Origin: Candidatus Endomicrobium neocapritermitis
Lineage (GTDB): Bacteria; Elusimicrobiota; Endomicrobiia; Endomicrobiales; Endomicrobiaceae
Direction: 5' to 3'
DNA: 64,000 nucleotides
NCBI GenBank assembly: GCA_009778325.1
Contig: WRJZ01000049.1
Span: 1-64,000, forward strand
The translations under genes were made by a program, and so were the position numbers. Positions 1-8,024 of the stretch are shown one piece after another. Below the pieces are notes generated by a model. The model was not told where the DNA came from, searched no databases, and saw only the letters and a program-made list of their open reading frames with translations. How positions within the stretch are numbered: position 1 is the stretch's first letter; each line of letters starts with the position of its first letter.

Positions 1-344
1 AATTGTTCTTCTTCCAAAAAATATTCAAAATCATTTAATATAAATATGACTAAATCATACTGCTCAAAAAATTCAAAATAAAATATACTATCATAAAAAG
101 CATCCCAATTATTTCCGAAATAAGAAGGCAGCAATTCTTTATTATCATACTCTTTCCATAAACTTTTAGAATTTCTACATTTTTTACAATCTATCTCAAT
201 AACTTTGATATTTTTCCCAAGCTTATTTAATTCTTTTTTGTCAAAATTTATCGCATAATAAACTTCATTAGCGCTTATTTGTTTTTCTTTATCAAAATCT
301 TTGATTTTCATGCTTATTTTTATTTCTTTATTAATTCCACACAT
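1..344 (-). CDS. Barstar-like immunity protein, partial at window edge
   Basis: This reading frame runs off the left edge; 114 residues are visible. The start is the ATG at 344-342, preceded by AGAGGAAAATT, a good ribosome binding site. Residues 72-86 contain the pattern LPSYFGNNWDAFYDS. This matches the barstar family signature (Y-F/Y-G-x-N-x-D-A-x-x-D), including the two aspartates (D81, D85) equivalent to those that plug the barnase active site. The rest, with a hydrophobic strand DLVIFIL after the helix, also fits the family. It starts 12 bp after the stop of a protein with a barnase-like C-terminal domain, so the natural reading is that it neutralises that toxin in the cytoplasm before export. 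The family call is from motif and context; the C-terminus was not seen. Confidence 0.82.
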   Translation of the reverse strand, partial: MCGINKEIKISMKIKDFDKEKQISANEVYYAINFDKKELNKLGKNIKVIEIDCKKCRNSKSLWKEYDNKELLPSYFGNNWDAFYDSIFYFEFFEQYDLVIFILNDFEYFLEEEQ

Positions 345-356
345 AATTTTCCTCTT

Positions 357-2159
357 TTATTTTTTCTTTGGGTTGAATATAATATCTAATTTCTCAAATG
401 ATTCGTAATGATTAGCTGTATACCAAACTTCGCCTGTTTGTGTATTTACTACTATTCTTTCGGTATCTCTGCCGCTAGGTCCAGGAACTGCCAAATCATA
501 TTTCAGATATACATCCTTATCAGCTTTTGGCAATAGATTATCTTTATTCTTATAAACACCTTTTCCTGATATATTTTTAGGCGTAGAACCATTATGTGCA
601 TTTAAATATGTAACCATATCCGCAGCTTTTTCTTTCCCTTGTAATTTAGTGACAGCTTGCGTCTGTCCAGCATTTTTAACATAATTTGTTTCAACTTTAG
701 ATACTGCCTGGCCGATCATTTTTTCGGCGTCTTTTACGCCGCGTTTTTCAAAAATCTTAATAAGTTCTTTTGATGTGTTTTTTATTGGCCCGGCTGTTCC
801 CAAAAAAGCAAAAGCAATATTAATCACTCTTTCATAAAAACTAAGTTCATTTCCTGTGATAACATTTCTTCCTACGGCAGCTTCATAAAAACCTATGATA
901 TCGGCGACATATGGAACTTTATGTATAAACCTGTCAAAGGCATCTACTATTTTTGAGACTTTTTCAATAATTTTATCTCTTATGTACGCGAATAAATCCG
1001 TGAACGGCTCATCCTGTACAATTGTTTCTTCCATGAAACTATTTTGATTAGAGCTTCTTTTTTTAATAATTTCTTGGACATCAATATCATACTTTTGACA
1101 AATTTTTATGGTTTCATCGAGAATGTCAAATATTTTTTCAATTGATACTTGTTTAGCGTCTTGAAGCCTGTCAATTTCTTCAATTATCTCATCCAACCGC
1201 TTTAAATCTCTTTTACCTTCTTCATCTATTTCTTTTTGAATTTTTTTATTTTCTTTTCCGCCTTCTCCTGTGCGTATGGCAAAAATTTCGCTCATTCCGT
1301 CCAAGTATTCCTGTCTGTTTCTTTTTCCCTCGCCTTCTTTATATCCTTTCTTTTTTAAGTATTCTCTTAAAGATTTTGCTCTGTCGTCCAATGCAGGATG
1401 GCTTCCGTCTATTTTTTGCAATCTGTACATCAAACCTAAATCTACCCTGCCGGCAAGCCTTTCAAACAAATCACAAAACGCGTACGGATCATATCCCGCT
1501 TTTGCCGCAAGTTCAGCTCCGTATTTGTCCGCAGCCTTTTCTTCTTCACGATTCCAATTCGTAGTCAATATTTCATTTTGCTGCTTTTTGACTATTCCCT
1601 TATATTTGCTGCCGTCCAAAACAACATCGGTGACGCTTCCCGCTGCTTTAGTCTTATCGCTTTTGGACATCAGCGGTTTTTCTTTTTCACGCTGACGATG
1701 CAGTACGTAATGTCCTATTTCATGTCCGATAAGGCTAGCTAATTCCGCTTCATCATAAATCATGTTGAACATTCCGCGCGTAATTTTTATCTCTGTATAT
1801 ATTGCATAGCCTCCCCATGAAGCCATACCCTGAACAAGCGCTGTTCTAACTACAAATATTCTGAATTCATCTTTATTCACTTTCGCATAAGAAGCCAGAT
1901 TGCCCAACATACCGTCTAAGTATGCATTAGTTTTAGGCACATTATTAACTACATCTTCCCTAATGCTTTTATCCCCGTCACCCCATTCCTTCTTTTTTGG
2001 AATAGCGGCTTTTTTAACCGTACCCGTAGCTCCGCCGATTTTAGAAACACCTGTGGCCTTGGCTGCATCGTCAATAGCGCCTGATGTCAGGTCGGTTAAA
2101 GTCGAACAGCTTGATAAGAATAATGAGAATACAATAATAAGGCTTAGAATTTTTTTCAT
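357..2159 (-). CDS. Lipoprotein M48 metalloprotease with pre-toxin segment and C-terminal barnase-like toxin domain
   Basis: 600 residues. Residues 1-18 are a lipoprotein signal ending LSSC (Cys18); Ser at +2 suggests outer-membrane sorting. Residues about 75-270 are an M48 peptidase: HEIGH at 146-150, third zinc ligand probably Glu207 in EKAAD, then SHPALDDR at 253-260, typical after this domain. Residues 300-380 are charged and helical. Residues about 415-455 (VPYVADIIGFYEA, GRNVITGNELSFYERV) resemble the PT-TG pre-toxin linker of polymorphic toxins. Residues about 512-596 align with barnase/RNase N1: LP at 543-544, ERIVVN with Arg568, YTANHYESFEKL with His584. The position of the catalytic Glu is Lys553, so activity is uncertain. 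The ATG at 2159 follows GGAGCGG. A barstar-like gene follows directly. Inference: a surface-tethered or shed effector whose tail is an RNase toxin. Confidence 0.85.
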   Translation of the reverse strand: MKKILSLIIVFSLFLSSCSTLTDLTSGAIDDAAKATGVSKIGGATGTVKKAAIPKKKEWGDGDKSIREDVVNNVPKTNAYLDGMLGNLASYAKVNKDEFRIFVVRTALVQGMASWGGYAIYTEIKITRGMFNMIYDEAELASLIGHEIGHYVLHRQREKEKPLMSKSDKTKAAGSVTDVVLDGSKYKGIVKKQQNEILTTNWNREEEKAADKYGAELAAKAGYDPYAFCDLFERLAGRVDLGLMYRLQKIDGSHPALDDRAKSLREYLKKKGYKEGEGKRNRQEYLDGMSEIFAIRTGEGGKENKKIQKEIDEEGKRDLKRLDEIIEEIDRLQDAKQVSIEKIFDILDETIKICQKYDIDVQEIIKKRSSNQNSFMEETIVQDEPFTDLFAYIRDKIIEKVSKIVDAFDRFIHKVPYVADIIGFYEAAVGRNVITGNELSFYERVINIAFAFLGTAGPIKNTSKELIKIFEKRGVKDAEKMIGQAVSKVETNYVKNAGQTQAVTKLQGKEKAADMVTYLNAHNGSTPKNISGKGVYKNKDNLLPKADKDVYLKYDLAVPGPSGRDTERIVVNTQTGEVWYTANHYESFEKLDIIFNPKKK

Positions 2160-2191
2160 ATCCGCTCCGTTTAATTTATCATTTAAATATT

Positions 2192-2197
2192 ATTATA
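2192..2197 (-). promoter_or_regulatory. Possible -10 box for the toxin-immunity pair
   Basis: A perfect TATAAT on the minus strand lies 33 bp before the toxin start, in the 42-bp gap after the flippase gene. No convincing -35 box is visible 17 bp upstream, so this is only a candidate for separate transcription of the toxin and immunity genes. Confidence 0.3.
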
Positions 2198-2201
2198 GAT
2201 T

Positions 2202-3497
2202 TTAACTATTTTTTGATTTATTTGTAAAGAATGTAAAGCCTTTGGCATGTATATATTTATATGCCATAACCGATATGTAAAGTTCGCCTATGACCATTAT
2301 GGAAGCCATGCCGATGTCCTGGTACTTAAAAGATATTAAAGGTATGAGCGCAAAACTTATGATCGCCGACCATGCAGTAATCTTTGCAAAGTTTACTTTC
2401 ATTCCGAAAGGATACATTATGTGCATGCAAAAAATCATATTCAAAGTGTATAGAAACGGCGCTATCGACATTATTTTCAAAATGACGGCAGAGTGTTCAT
2501 ATTGAGCGCCGAGAAAAAACCGCACAATAATATCCGAACCGAAAAATAACATCACTGACACGGCTAATGAAGCGGCCGCTACCGCAAAGCTGTAAGACCT
2601 TAAAAAATGTATCGCCCTTTCTTTTGACTCGCTTGCAACTTTGCTCATATATGGGTAGGCAGCCTGCACAACAGGTTCAAATAAAGCTTTCATAGGGAAA
2701 AGAATGCTCAGCGCCGCCCTGTAAAATCCCACAACCGCGTTTCCGGCAATAAAGCCTAAAATAAAAACGCTTGCCGAAGTGTAGGCGTTTGAAGCAAAAT
2801 CGGATATAAAATAATGCCAGCTGTTTTTAAAATGATATTTAATTCTCTCAAAAGGCTGGAGTCTGAATTTCACGCCGAACACTTTATGGATAATGATTAT
2901 GCTTATAATTCCTATGGCAAAAGAACTAATGGCTTCAATAAGCGGAACAAAAATATAATCCTCTTCTTTTCTTATAAAAATAAAAATAGCGGCTACATAT
3001 AAAACTTCCATTATCACGGTCAGATACGCTATGTACTTCATTTTTTCAATGCCCTGAAAAAACCACGTTGTAAAAAATATATCGGCAAAAACCATAAGAA
3101 ACGCGAAAGTAAAAACCGTGCTTTCTTCATTTATTCTAGGTATAAAATGCACAAGCGCGATAAACACGGCAGTCAGCGCCAATGATATTAACGCTTTTAT
3201 TATAAGAGCGCTTGAATAAATTTCAGTAATTTTTTCTTTATCATTTTTATGTATGGCAATGCGTTTAACCGCGGAATATGAAAAGCCGTATTCGACAAAA
3301 ACCGCAAAAAACTGCGACATGGCAATGGCAAACGCAACAAGCCCGAATTTTTCAGGAGATAAAACGCGCACAAGATAAGGTATTGGTATAAACGGCAGAA
3401 CATATTGAGCTATTTGTAAAACAGTGAGGTAGTACCAGTTTTTGAAGAGTTTTCTTTTTCTTTTGTCATATACCGTCTGAGGGTCTTTAATTTCCAT
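2202..3497 (-). CDS. Wzx-type polysaccharide flippase
   Basis: 431-residue polytopic membrane protein of the MATE/polysaccharide transporter (RfbX/Wzx) type. About twelve hydrophobic segments are visible, beginning with YLTVLQIAQYVLPFIPIPYLVRVL. The following SPEKFGLVAFA motif is the usual first loop of oligosaccharide flippases. Such proteins move undecaprenyl-linked O-antigen or capsule units across the inner membrane. The start codon touches the stop of the upstream DUF2779 gene with no gap, which suggests co-transcription, but no glycosyltransferases lie nearby, so the substrate cannot be inferred. rfbA, a possible partner in O-antigen synthesis, lies about 44 kb away. An alternative in the same superfamily would be a lipid or teichuronic acid exporter. 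Confidence 0.85.
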   Translation of the reverse strand: MEIKDPQTVYDKRKRKLFKNWYYLTVLQIAQYVLPFIPIPYLVRVLSPEKFGLVAFAIAMSQFFAVFVEYGFSYSAVKRIAIHKNDKEKITEIYSSALIIKALISLALTAVFIALVHFIPRINEESTVFTFAFLMVFADIFFTTWFFQGIEKMKYIAYLTVIMEVLYVAAIFIFIRKEEDYIFVPLIEAISSFAIGIISIIIIHKVFGVKFRLQPFERIKYHFKNSWHYFISDFASNAYTSASVFILGFIAGNAVVGFYRAALSILFPMKALFEPVVQAAYPYMSKVASESKERAIHFLRSYSFAVAAASLAVSVMLFFGSDIIVRFFLGAQYEHSAVILKIMSIAPFLYTLNMIFCMHIMYPFGMKVNFAKITAWSAIISFALIPLISFKYQDIGMASIMVIGELYISVMAYKYIHAKGFTFFTNKSKNS

Positions 3498-4949
3498 TTA
3501 TTTGTCGTTTACGATATCAAGAAGAAATTTATGTATTTTAACCATCGCCATAGTATCCTGCGCGCAATAAGCCAAAAGATTTTTCTTAGTCTCTTTTATT
3601 TTTTCTTCATCGTAAAGGCCCATTGCCATAAACGCGAAAGCCGCTGCCGCATTGCCGCCTTCGCCTATGGCAAGCTCGTCGTAATTCATTTCCGGAATCA
3701 TTACGGGCAAAACTTTTTTTATCGAAGAACGACCGTGAAAATTTATGTCATAATAATTTTTACGCACTATGGCTTCCAAATCAACAATTCTGTCGTTAAT
3801 ATTTCTTAAATCTTCGCACAAATCCGGAAACATTACGGACAATCTGCCTATAGCGATTTTCTCAAAGTTAGAATAAGTTATTATGCTGCCTTCTTTGCCC
3901 AAATATTCTATAAGCTTTTCGGCAATCTCTCTGCGGCAGTCTTTTGTATGGTCGGCAATATACTCAAAATGCCGCGATATTTCAGGAACATTTTCGCTTT
4001 TATCTATGGAAAATTGAGTTAAAAGCTGCGTGTGCGGAGCAATATCGTGATAAAGAGGCATTATTGTAGTGACTGATTCAAAATCCAGATAAAAAACAGG
4101 ATATTTTATATTGGCAAGTTCGGTCTTTAAGTTATCGCTTATGTAAGTTGTTCCGGACAAAACGCAGTTTTTAACTATCTGCTGCATTTCCGTAAGTTCA
4201 AAATCATCGGGAACTTTGTCAATTGTGTCAGCCGCAAGCGCGATAAGCTCTTCTATAGCAATGCCGGAAAGCCTTGGCAAATCAAATATGTGGTTTTTTA
4301 CGTCTTTTCCCATACACGTATTAAAAACAGGGCAGTTTTTACAGTTTCTTTTAAGATACGGCTCCGGCATTGTGTCTGATTCTATGTCTTCAAAAGCTTT
4401 TTGCGATATGCTTTCGTATTCCTGCATTTTCGCGGCAACTTTTTCCGTACAGTCTAATGAAGTGAAAAGATTTTCAATATTCATGCCCAAGCGGTAATCA
4501 TGAGACAAATGCATAAGCGTGGCATTTTCAATTTTAATTCCGGCTTTGGCAAGAACCATCGCGCTGAAAGCCATATCTTCAACATATTTAACTTTATATT
4601 TGCTTCCTGATTTGACTTCATACAAATGCCACAAACCGCTGTCATTTTTATGTAAACTATCCGTTCTCACGGAAAAACCGCCGGATACAAATGAAGCCTC
4701 AAGGATAATTTTATTATTTTCTTCGATAAGCTGTCCGGTATGCTGTTCTGATGTGATTATTTCTGATTTTTGGGCATTTACTCCGTCAGGAAAGAGAGCC
4801 CATGATAATTTATGAATATTTCTTCCTTCAAGCATAAGAAGTTTATCGTTAAGCTCTTTCAGCCTCGGAAGCATTCTTCTTTTTGTCATCCAGCCCAAAG
4901 TCGGACAATCAATGTAATTGATAAAAACCGTCTTATTTATATATCCCAT
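3498..4949 (-). CDS. DUF2779 protein: Cas4-like Fe-S nuclease fused to a DnaQ-like exonuclease
   Basis: 483 residues in two nuclease-like halves. The N-terminal half has the Cas4/AddB-type arrangement: a lone cysteine near the start (IDCPTLGW, about residue 15), an acidic-ExK core (VRTDS ... LYEVKSG, about 95-113), then CKNCPVFNTC near 203-212, giving four cysteines able to hold a 4Fe-4S cluster. The C-terminal half has RNase H-fold DEDD exonuclease signatures: FYLDFES (about 286-292), YSNFEK, and CAQDTMAMVKIH near the end. This matches the DUF2779 family, whose biological role is unknown; DNA or RNA processing is inferred. Its start lacks a Shine-Dalgarno sequence and lies about 12 bp from a TATAAT box, so translation may be almost leaderless. 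It is followed without a gap by the flippase. Confidence 0.8.
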   Translation of the reverse strand: MGYINKTVFINYIDCPTLGWMTKRRMLPRLKELNDKLLMLEGRNIHKLSWALFPDGVNAQKSEIITSEQHTGQLIEENNKIILEASFVSGGFSVRTDSLHKNDSGLWHLYEVKSGSKYKVKYVEDMAFSAMVLAKAGIKIENATLMHLSHDYRLGMNIENLFTSLDCTEKVAAKMQEYESISQKAFEDIESDTMPEPYLKRNCKNCPVFNTCMGKDVKNHIFDLPRLSGIAIEELIALAADTIDKVPDDFELTEMQQIVKNCVLSGTTYISDNLKTELANIKYPVFYLDFESVTTIMPLYHDIAPHTQLLTQFSIDKSENVPEISRHFEYIADHTKDCRREIAEKLIEYLGKEGSIITYSNFEKIAIGRLSVMFPDLCEDLRNINDRIVDLEAIVRKNYYDINFHGRSSIKKVLPVMIPEMNYDELAIGEGGNAAAAFAFMAMGLYDEEKIKETKKNLLAYCAQDTMAMVKIHKFLLDIVNDK

Positions 4950-4960
4950 AAAGTTTGGAT

Positions 4961-4966
4961 ATTATA
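4961..4966 (-). promoter_or_regulatory. Candidate -10 box of the DUF2779-flippase pair
   Basis: TATAAT on the minus strand lies 12 bp before the ATG at 4949. No ribosome binding site is seen between them (AAACTTT precedes the ATG), so a transcript starting here would be leaderless or nearly so. The -35 region is weak. Confidence 0.35.
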
Positions 4967-4983
4967 TCAATTTTCAATGTTTT

Positions 4984-5011
4984 TTGTATATTCTTTAAAA
5001 AATGATATTAT
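4984..5011 (+). promoter_or_regulatory. Candidate promoter of the CYTH gene
   Basis: TTGTAT at 4984-4989 and TATTAT at 5006-5011 with a 16-bp spacer, on the plus strand. It lies in the short divergent region between the DUF2779 gene and the CYTH gene, the only plus-strand gene of the window, which must have its own promoter. Confidence 0.4.
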
Positions 5012-5057
5012 ATATACGTCGGTGCTACGACAAAATTGTTGTTAAAAAAGGAAATTC

Positions 5058-5831
5058 ATGAATATTCAAACACAAATAAAAAAAATTTGCGACAGCCTTC
5101 AGATAAAAGACGACAGGTTTATTGAAATTGAACGTAAAAGAAAATTAAGATTAGAGGACTTTAAAGAGCTTCGCGGTTTTCTGATAAAACATAGCTCAAG
5201 TCACGAAAAAAAAGTGTCTTTTTTTGACCAATATTTAGACACAAAAGATATGTCCATAGCAAAAAAAGGAGCAAGCTTGCGCATACGTTATAAGCAGGAC
5301 GGCGCTAAAGTTTATATCCAGTATAAAGGCCCGGGATTTTTGCATAAAGGAATTTTGTTCAGATCGGAATTTAACAGCGGCAAGCTGCCTGATGTCGTGC
5401 TTAAAGCAAGCCATAAACGGTTTGTACATTTTAATGAAAAGAATCTCCGCGCAATAATGTTTAATCACTTGCCGCAAGAGATGTCCGAAGCTATGAAAAC
5501 GCATCTCGGACCTAAAATATTATCAAAAATATCCGTAGGCAATCTTATTTGTATTTATCAAAAAGAAAAATTTATAATAAACCGCAGCAAGATAATGCTT
5601 GAGCCTTCAATCGACAAGATATGTTCGTTTTACGTACGCGGCGAATGCATATATCCTATGGCAACGTTTAGCGAATATGAAAATGAAATAAAAGCTGAAA
5701 ATAATTCTTTGGAAAAAAAACTTAACAATTTAGATCATCTTGTTAAGTTTGATAAAGCGGTAATTTCAAAATTCGGTTTGCCTGCGGAATCCAAAGATAA
5801 GTATCAAAGATGTCTTTCGTTTTTTATATAA
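5058..5831 (+). CDS. CYTH/triphosphate tunnel metalloenzyme-like protein
   Basis: 257 residues. IEIERKRKL at about 22-30 is the ExExK motif of the CYTH superfamily (class IV adenylate cyclase, thiamine triphosphatase, VTC polyphosphate polymerase, inorganic triphosphatase). Further family-like strands follow: FFDQYLDT, SLRIRYKQDG, VYIQYKGPG, and an acidic strand TFSEYENEIKAE (about 205-216), as expected of a tunnel that binds triphosphate through basic residues and metal through acidic ones. The start ATG follows AAAAAAGGAAATTC. It faces ppk, with only 9 bp between the two stop codons. A role in polyphosphate or triphosphate metabolism is suggested by this neighbour, but whether it is a hydrolase or a VTC-like polymerase cannot be decided. 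Confidence 0.75.
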   Translation: MNIQTQIKKICDSLQIKDDRFIEIERKRKLRLEDFKELRGFLIKHSSSHEKKVSFFDQYLDTKDMSIAKKGASLRIRYKQDGAKVYIQYKGPGFLHKGILFRSEFNSGKLPDVVLKASHKRFVHFNEKNLRAIMFNHLPQEMSEAMKTHLGPKILSKISVGNLICIYQKEKFIINRSKIMLEPSIDKICSFYVRGECIYPMATFSEYENEIKAENNSLEKKLNNLDHLVKFDKAVISKFGLPAESKDKYQRCLSFFI

Positions 5832-5840
5832 TTTGTGTTT

Positions 5841-7991
5841 TCATTCAAAAATCTTTGACCTGCCGCATAAATGCGTATCTTTATAACATTTTCGCGCTAT
5901 CTCTTCAAAAACAAACTGTGAACGCACGGGAACGGCATTTTTAAGCGTTGAAACCTGCCTGTATGATCCGTTCGGCTGCAAAATAGTAGCTTTAATATTA
6001 TCTTTTAAACTATTATATAAAATCGTGTCCGTAATATAATGTTTAATATTTGAATCCAATACCGGAAAAGCTATTTCATAGCGTCTTATAAAATTCCTGG
6101 GGCGCCAGTCCGCGCTTGATAAATAAACTTTTTTTTCACCGCCGGCGTGAAAATAGTATATTCTGCTATGCTCAAGAAAACGGTCTATTATGCTTGTAAC
6201 TTTTATATTCTCGCTAAGTCCCGCGGCATGCGGTTTCAGGCAGCACGTTCCCCTTACAATTAAATCTATTTTTACTCCGGCTTTCGAAGCTTTATATAAA
6301 GTTTCTATAACTTTTATATCGGACAGCGCGTTCATTTTCGCGATAATATGCGCTTTTTTCCCGCTTTCTTTATTCTTGATTTCATTTTCAATCATAGAGA
6401 CTATTTTATTATGCAGGTTGACCGGCGAAACCAGCAGATAATCAAATTTTTGCTTGACATCGCGAGTCTGAAGCATTTCACAATATTTTAACGCGTCCGC
6501 TCCTATGCCTTCATGCGCGGTTAAAAGACCCAAATCGGTATATTGTTTTGCGGTTACCGCGTGATAATTACCTGTTCCCATATGAACATATCTTACTGAT
6601 TTTTCATTTTCCGTTCTTGTAATCATAGTCAGCTTGCTGTGAACTTTATATTTTCCTATCGGAGTTATCACTTCAACGCCAGCCTTTCTTAAATCTTTGG
6701 CGTGCATAACGTTATTCATCTCGTCAAACCGCGCTTTTAATTCTATGTAAACCATCACTTTTTTCCCGTTCTTTGCGGCTTTTTTAAGTATTTTTATAAT
6801 CGGCGATTCAATATTATTCGTACGGTATAAAGTATGGAAAATTTCGGTTACCGCGGGGTCTTTTGAAGCCTGATTTAAAAAATCTATGACTATGTCAAAA
6901 GAATCGTAAGGGTGATGTAATATTATGTCCTGATTGCGTATAACGGAAAAAATATCGGGATTTTTCTTAAGTATAAGAGGCACTTTCGGATTTACCGGAG
7001 GATAGATCAGCTTTTCGTGCGTTTTGGTAAATAATTGTTTAAATGAGGTCAGAAAGCGCAAATTTAAAGGTAAATCAAATCTGTATATTGAAGCGGAATC
7101 AAGCCTTAAGCTCGTCGCAAGAAGCAGAGCGCTGTCCGGATATTTTGACGAATCGATTTCAAGCCGCACAACGCGCGAAGAAGAACGTTTGCTCACCGCG
7201 CTTACAACTTTTCTTTCCATATCGTCTTCATTTTCTTCTACATTATATATAGGTATATCCGCGTTTCGCAGCAAACGGAACGCGAAAGTTCCCAAAACCT
7301 GTTTATTTTTAAATAGTTTTTGCGCTTTAAACATAATCCAGCGTTCAAGCAGCGCAAATCTGCGTACTCCGTCAACTGATGAAAGTTCCAAAAGTCTGTC
7401 TTGTATTTTTTTAAACCGTATTACCGCGTATTCGTCATGGAAATGTACGAATATATGGATGTCCGAACCGTATAAAGCCGGAATCGGCGTGCCGAGCTGT
7501 GAAAAACATATATCTATTTCCGGAAGTTTTTTTTCTATTTCTTTGTCAAACTCTTCATTTTCAAAAGAAGTTAATATCTGTATTCCGTTATTTGCAAGCT
7601 CTTTTAACAATACATTGAATGATTTTGCCTGTCTGGATTTCTGCTGCAATACGCGTTCCCTGACATGAAGCGCAAGAGCTTCGGGAGTAAGCGCGTCCGG
7701 ATATTGTTTTTTTGGAGAAACTCTCAGTAATCTCAACAGTTCCGACACGCGGACGGTAAAAAATTCATCTAGATTAGAACTGACGATGCCTACAAAGAAA
7801 AGCCTTTCAAGCAAAGGGACATTCTGATTTTCCGATTCCGCAAGCACGCGGTCGTTAAAAGAAAGCCAGCTTATATCTCTGTTGAAAAACCTGTCTCCGG
7901 CAAAATTATCATTCTCGCCGGCGTTTTCTTCACGAGCGGTTTTGGAAATTATTTTATTTAACGATAACCATTGGTATTTGATATTATTCAT
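5841..7991 (-). CDS. ppk: Polyphosphate kinase 1
   Basis: 716 residues, the usual length. It makes polyphosphate from ATP and, in reverse, ATP from polyphosphate. The N-domain signature FFNRDISWLSFNDRVLAE (about 33-50) and SSNLDEFFTVRV are present. The catalytic half contains VHSKLTMITR near residue 447, which carries the phosphorylated histidine, then YVHMGTGNYH. The second phospholipase D-like motif is EHSRIYYFHAGG with YLSSADW further on. An N-terminal extension of about 30 residues precedes the conserved start. It follows the 3150-residue giant gene by 33 bp and faces the CYTH gene. Confidence 0.96.
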   Translation of the reverse strand: MNNIKYQWLSLNKIISKTAREENAGENDNFAGDRFFNRDISWLSFNDRVLAESENQNVPLLERLFFVGIVSSNLDEFFTVRVSELLRLLRVSPKKQYPDALTPEALALHVRERVLQQKSRQAKSFNVLLKELANNGIQILTSFENEEFDKEIEKKLPEIDICFSQLGTPIPALYGSDIHIFVHFHDEYAVIRFKKIQDRLLELSSVDGVRRFALLERWIMFKAQKLFKNKQVLGTFAFRLLRNADIPIYNVEENEDDMERKVVSAVSKRSSSRVVRLEIDSSKYPDSALLLATSLRLDSASIYRFDLPLNLRFLTSFKQLFTKTHEKLIYPPVNPKVPLILKKNPDIFSVIRNQDIILHHPYDSFDIVIDFLNQASKDPAVTEIFHTLYRTNNIESPIIKILKKAAKNGKKVMVYIELKARFDEMNNVMHAKDLRKAGVEVITPIGKYKVHSKLTMITRTENEKSVRYVHMGTGNYHAVTAKQYTDLGLLTAHEGIGADALKYCEMLQTRDVKQKFDYLLVSPVNLHNKIVSMIENEIKNKESGKKAHIIAKMNALSDIKVIETLYKASKAGVKIDLIVRGTCCLKPHAAGLSENIKVTSIIDRFLEHSRIYYFHAGGEKKVYLSSADWRPRNFIRRYEIAFPVLDSNIKHYITDTILYNSLKDNIKATILQPNGSYRQVSTLKNAVPVRSQFVFEEIARKCYKDTHLCGRSKIFE

Positions 7992-8024
7992 GATGTTAAG
8001 TAATTATTAAGAATTTGAAAAAAA

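Noticed and set aside
7024-7668. Plus-strand open frame of 214 codons opposite ppk
   Set aside because: Lies wholly inside ppk, Ser/Leu-rich, no recognisable domain.
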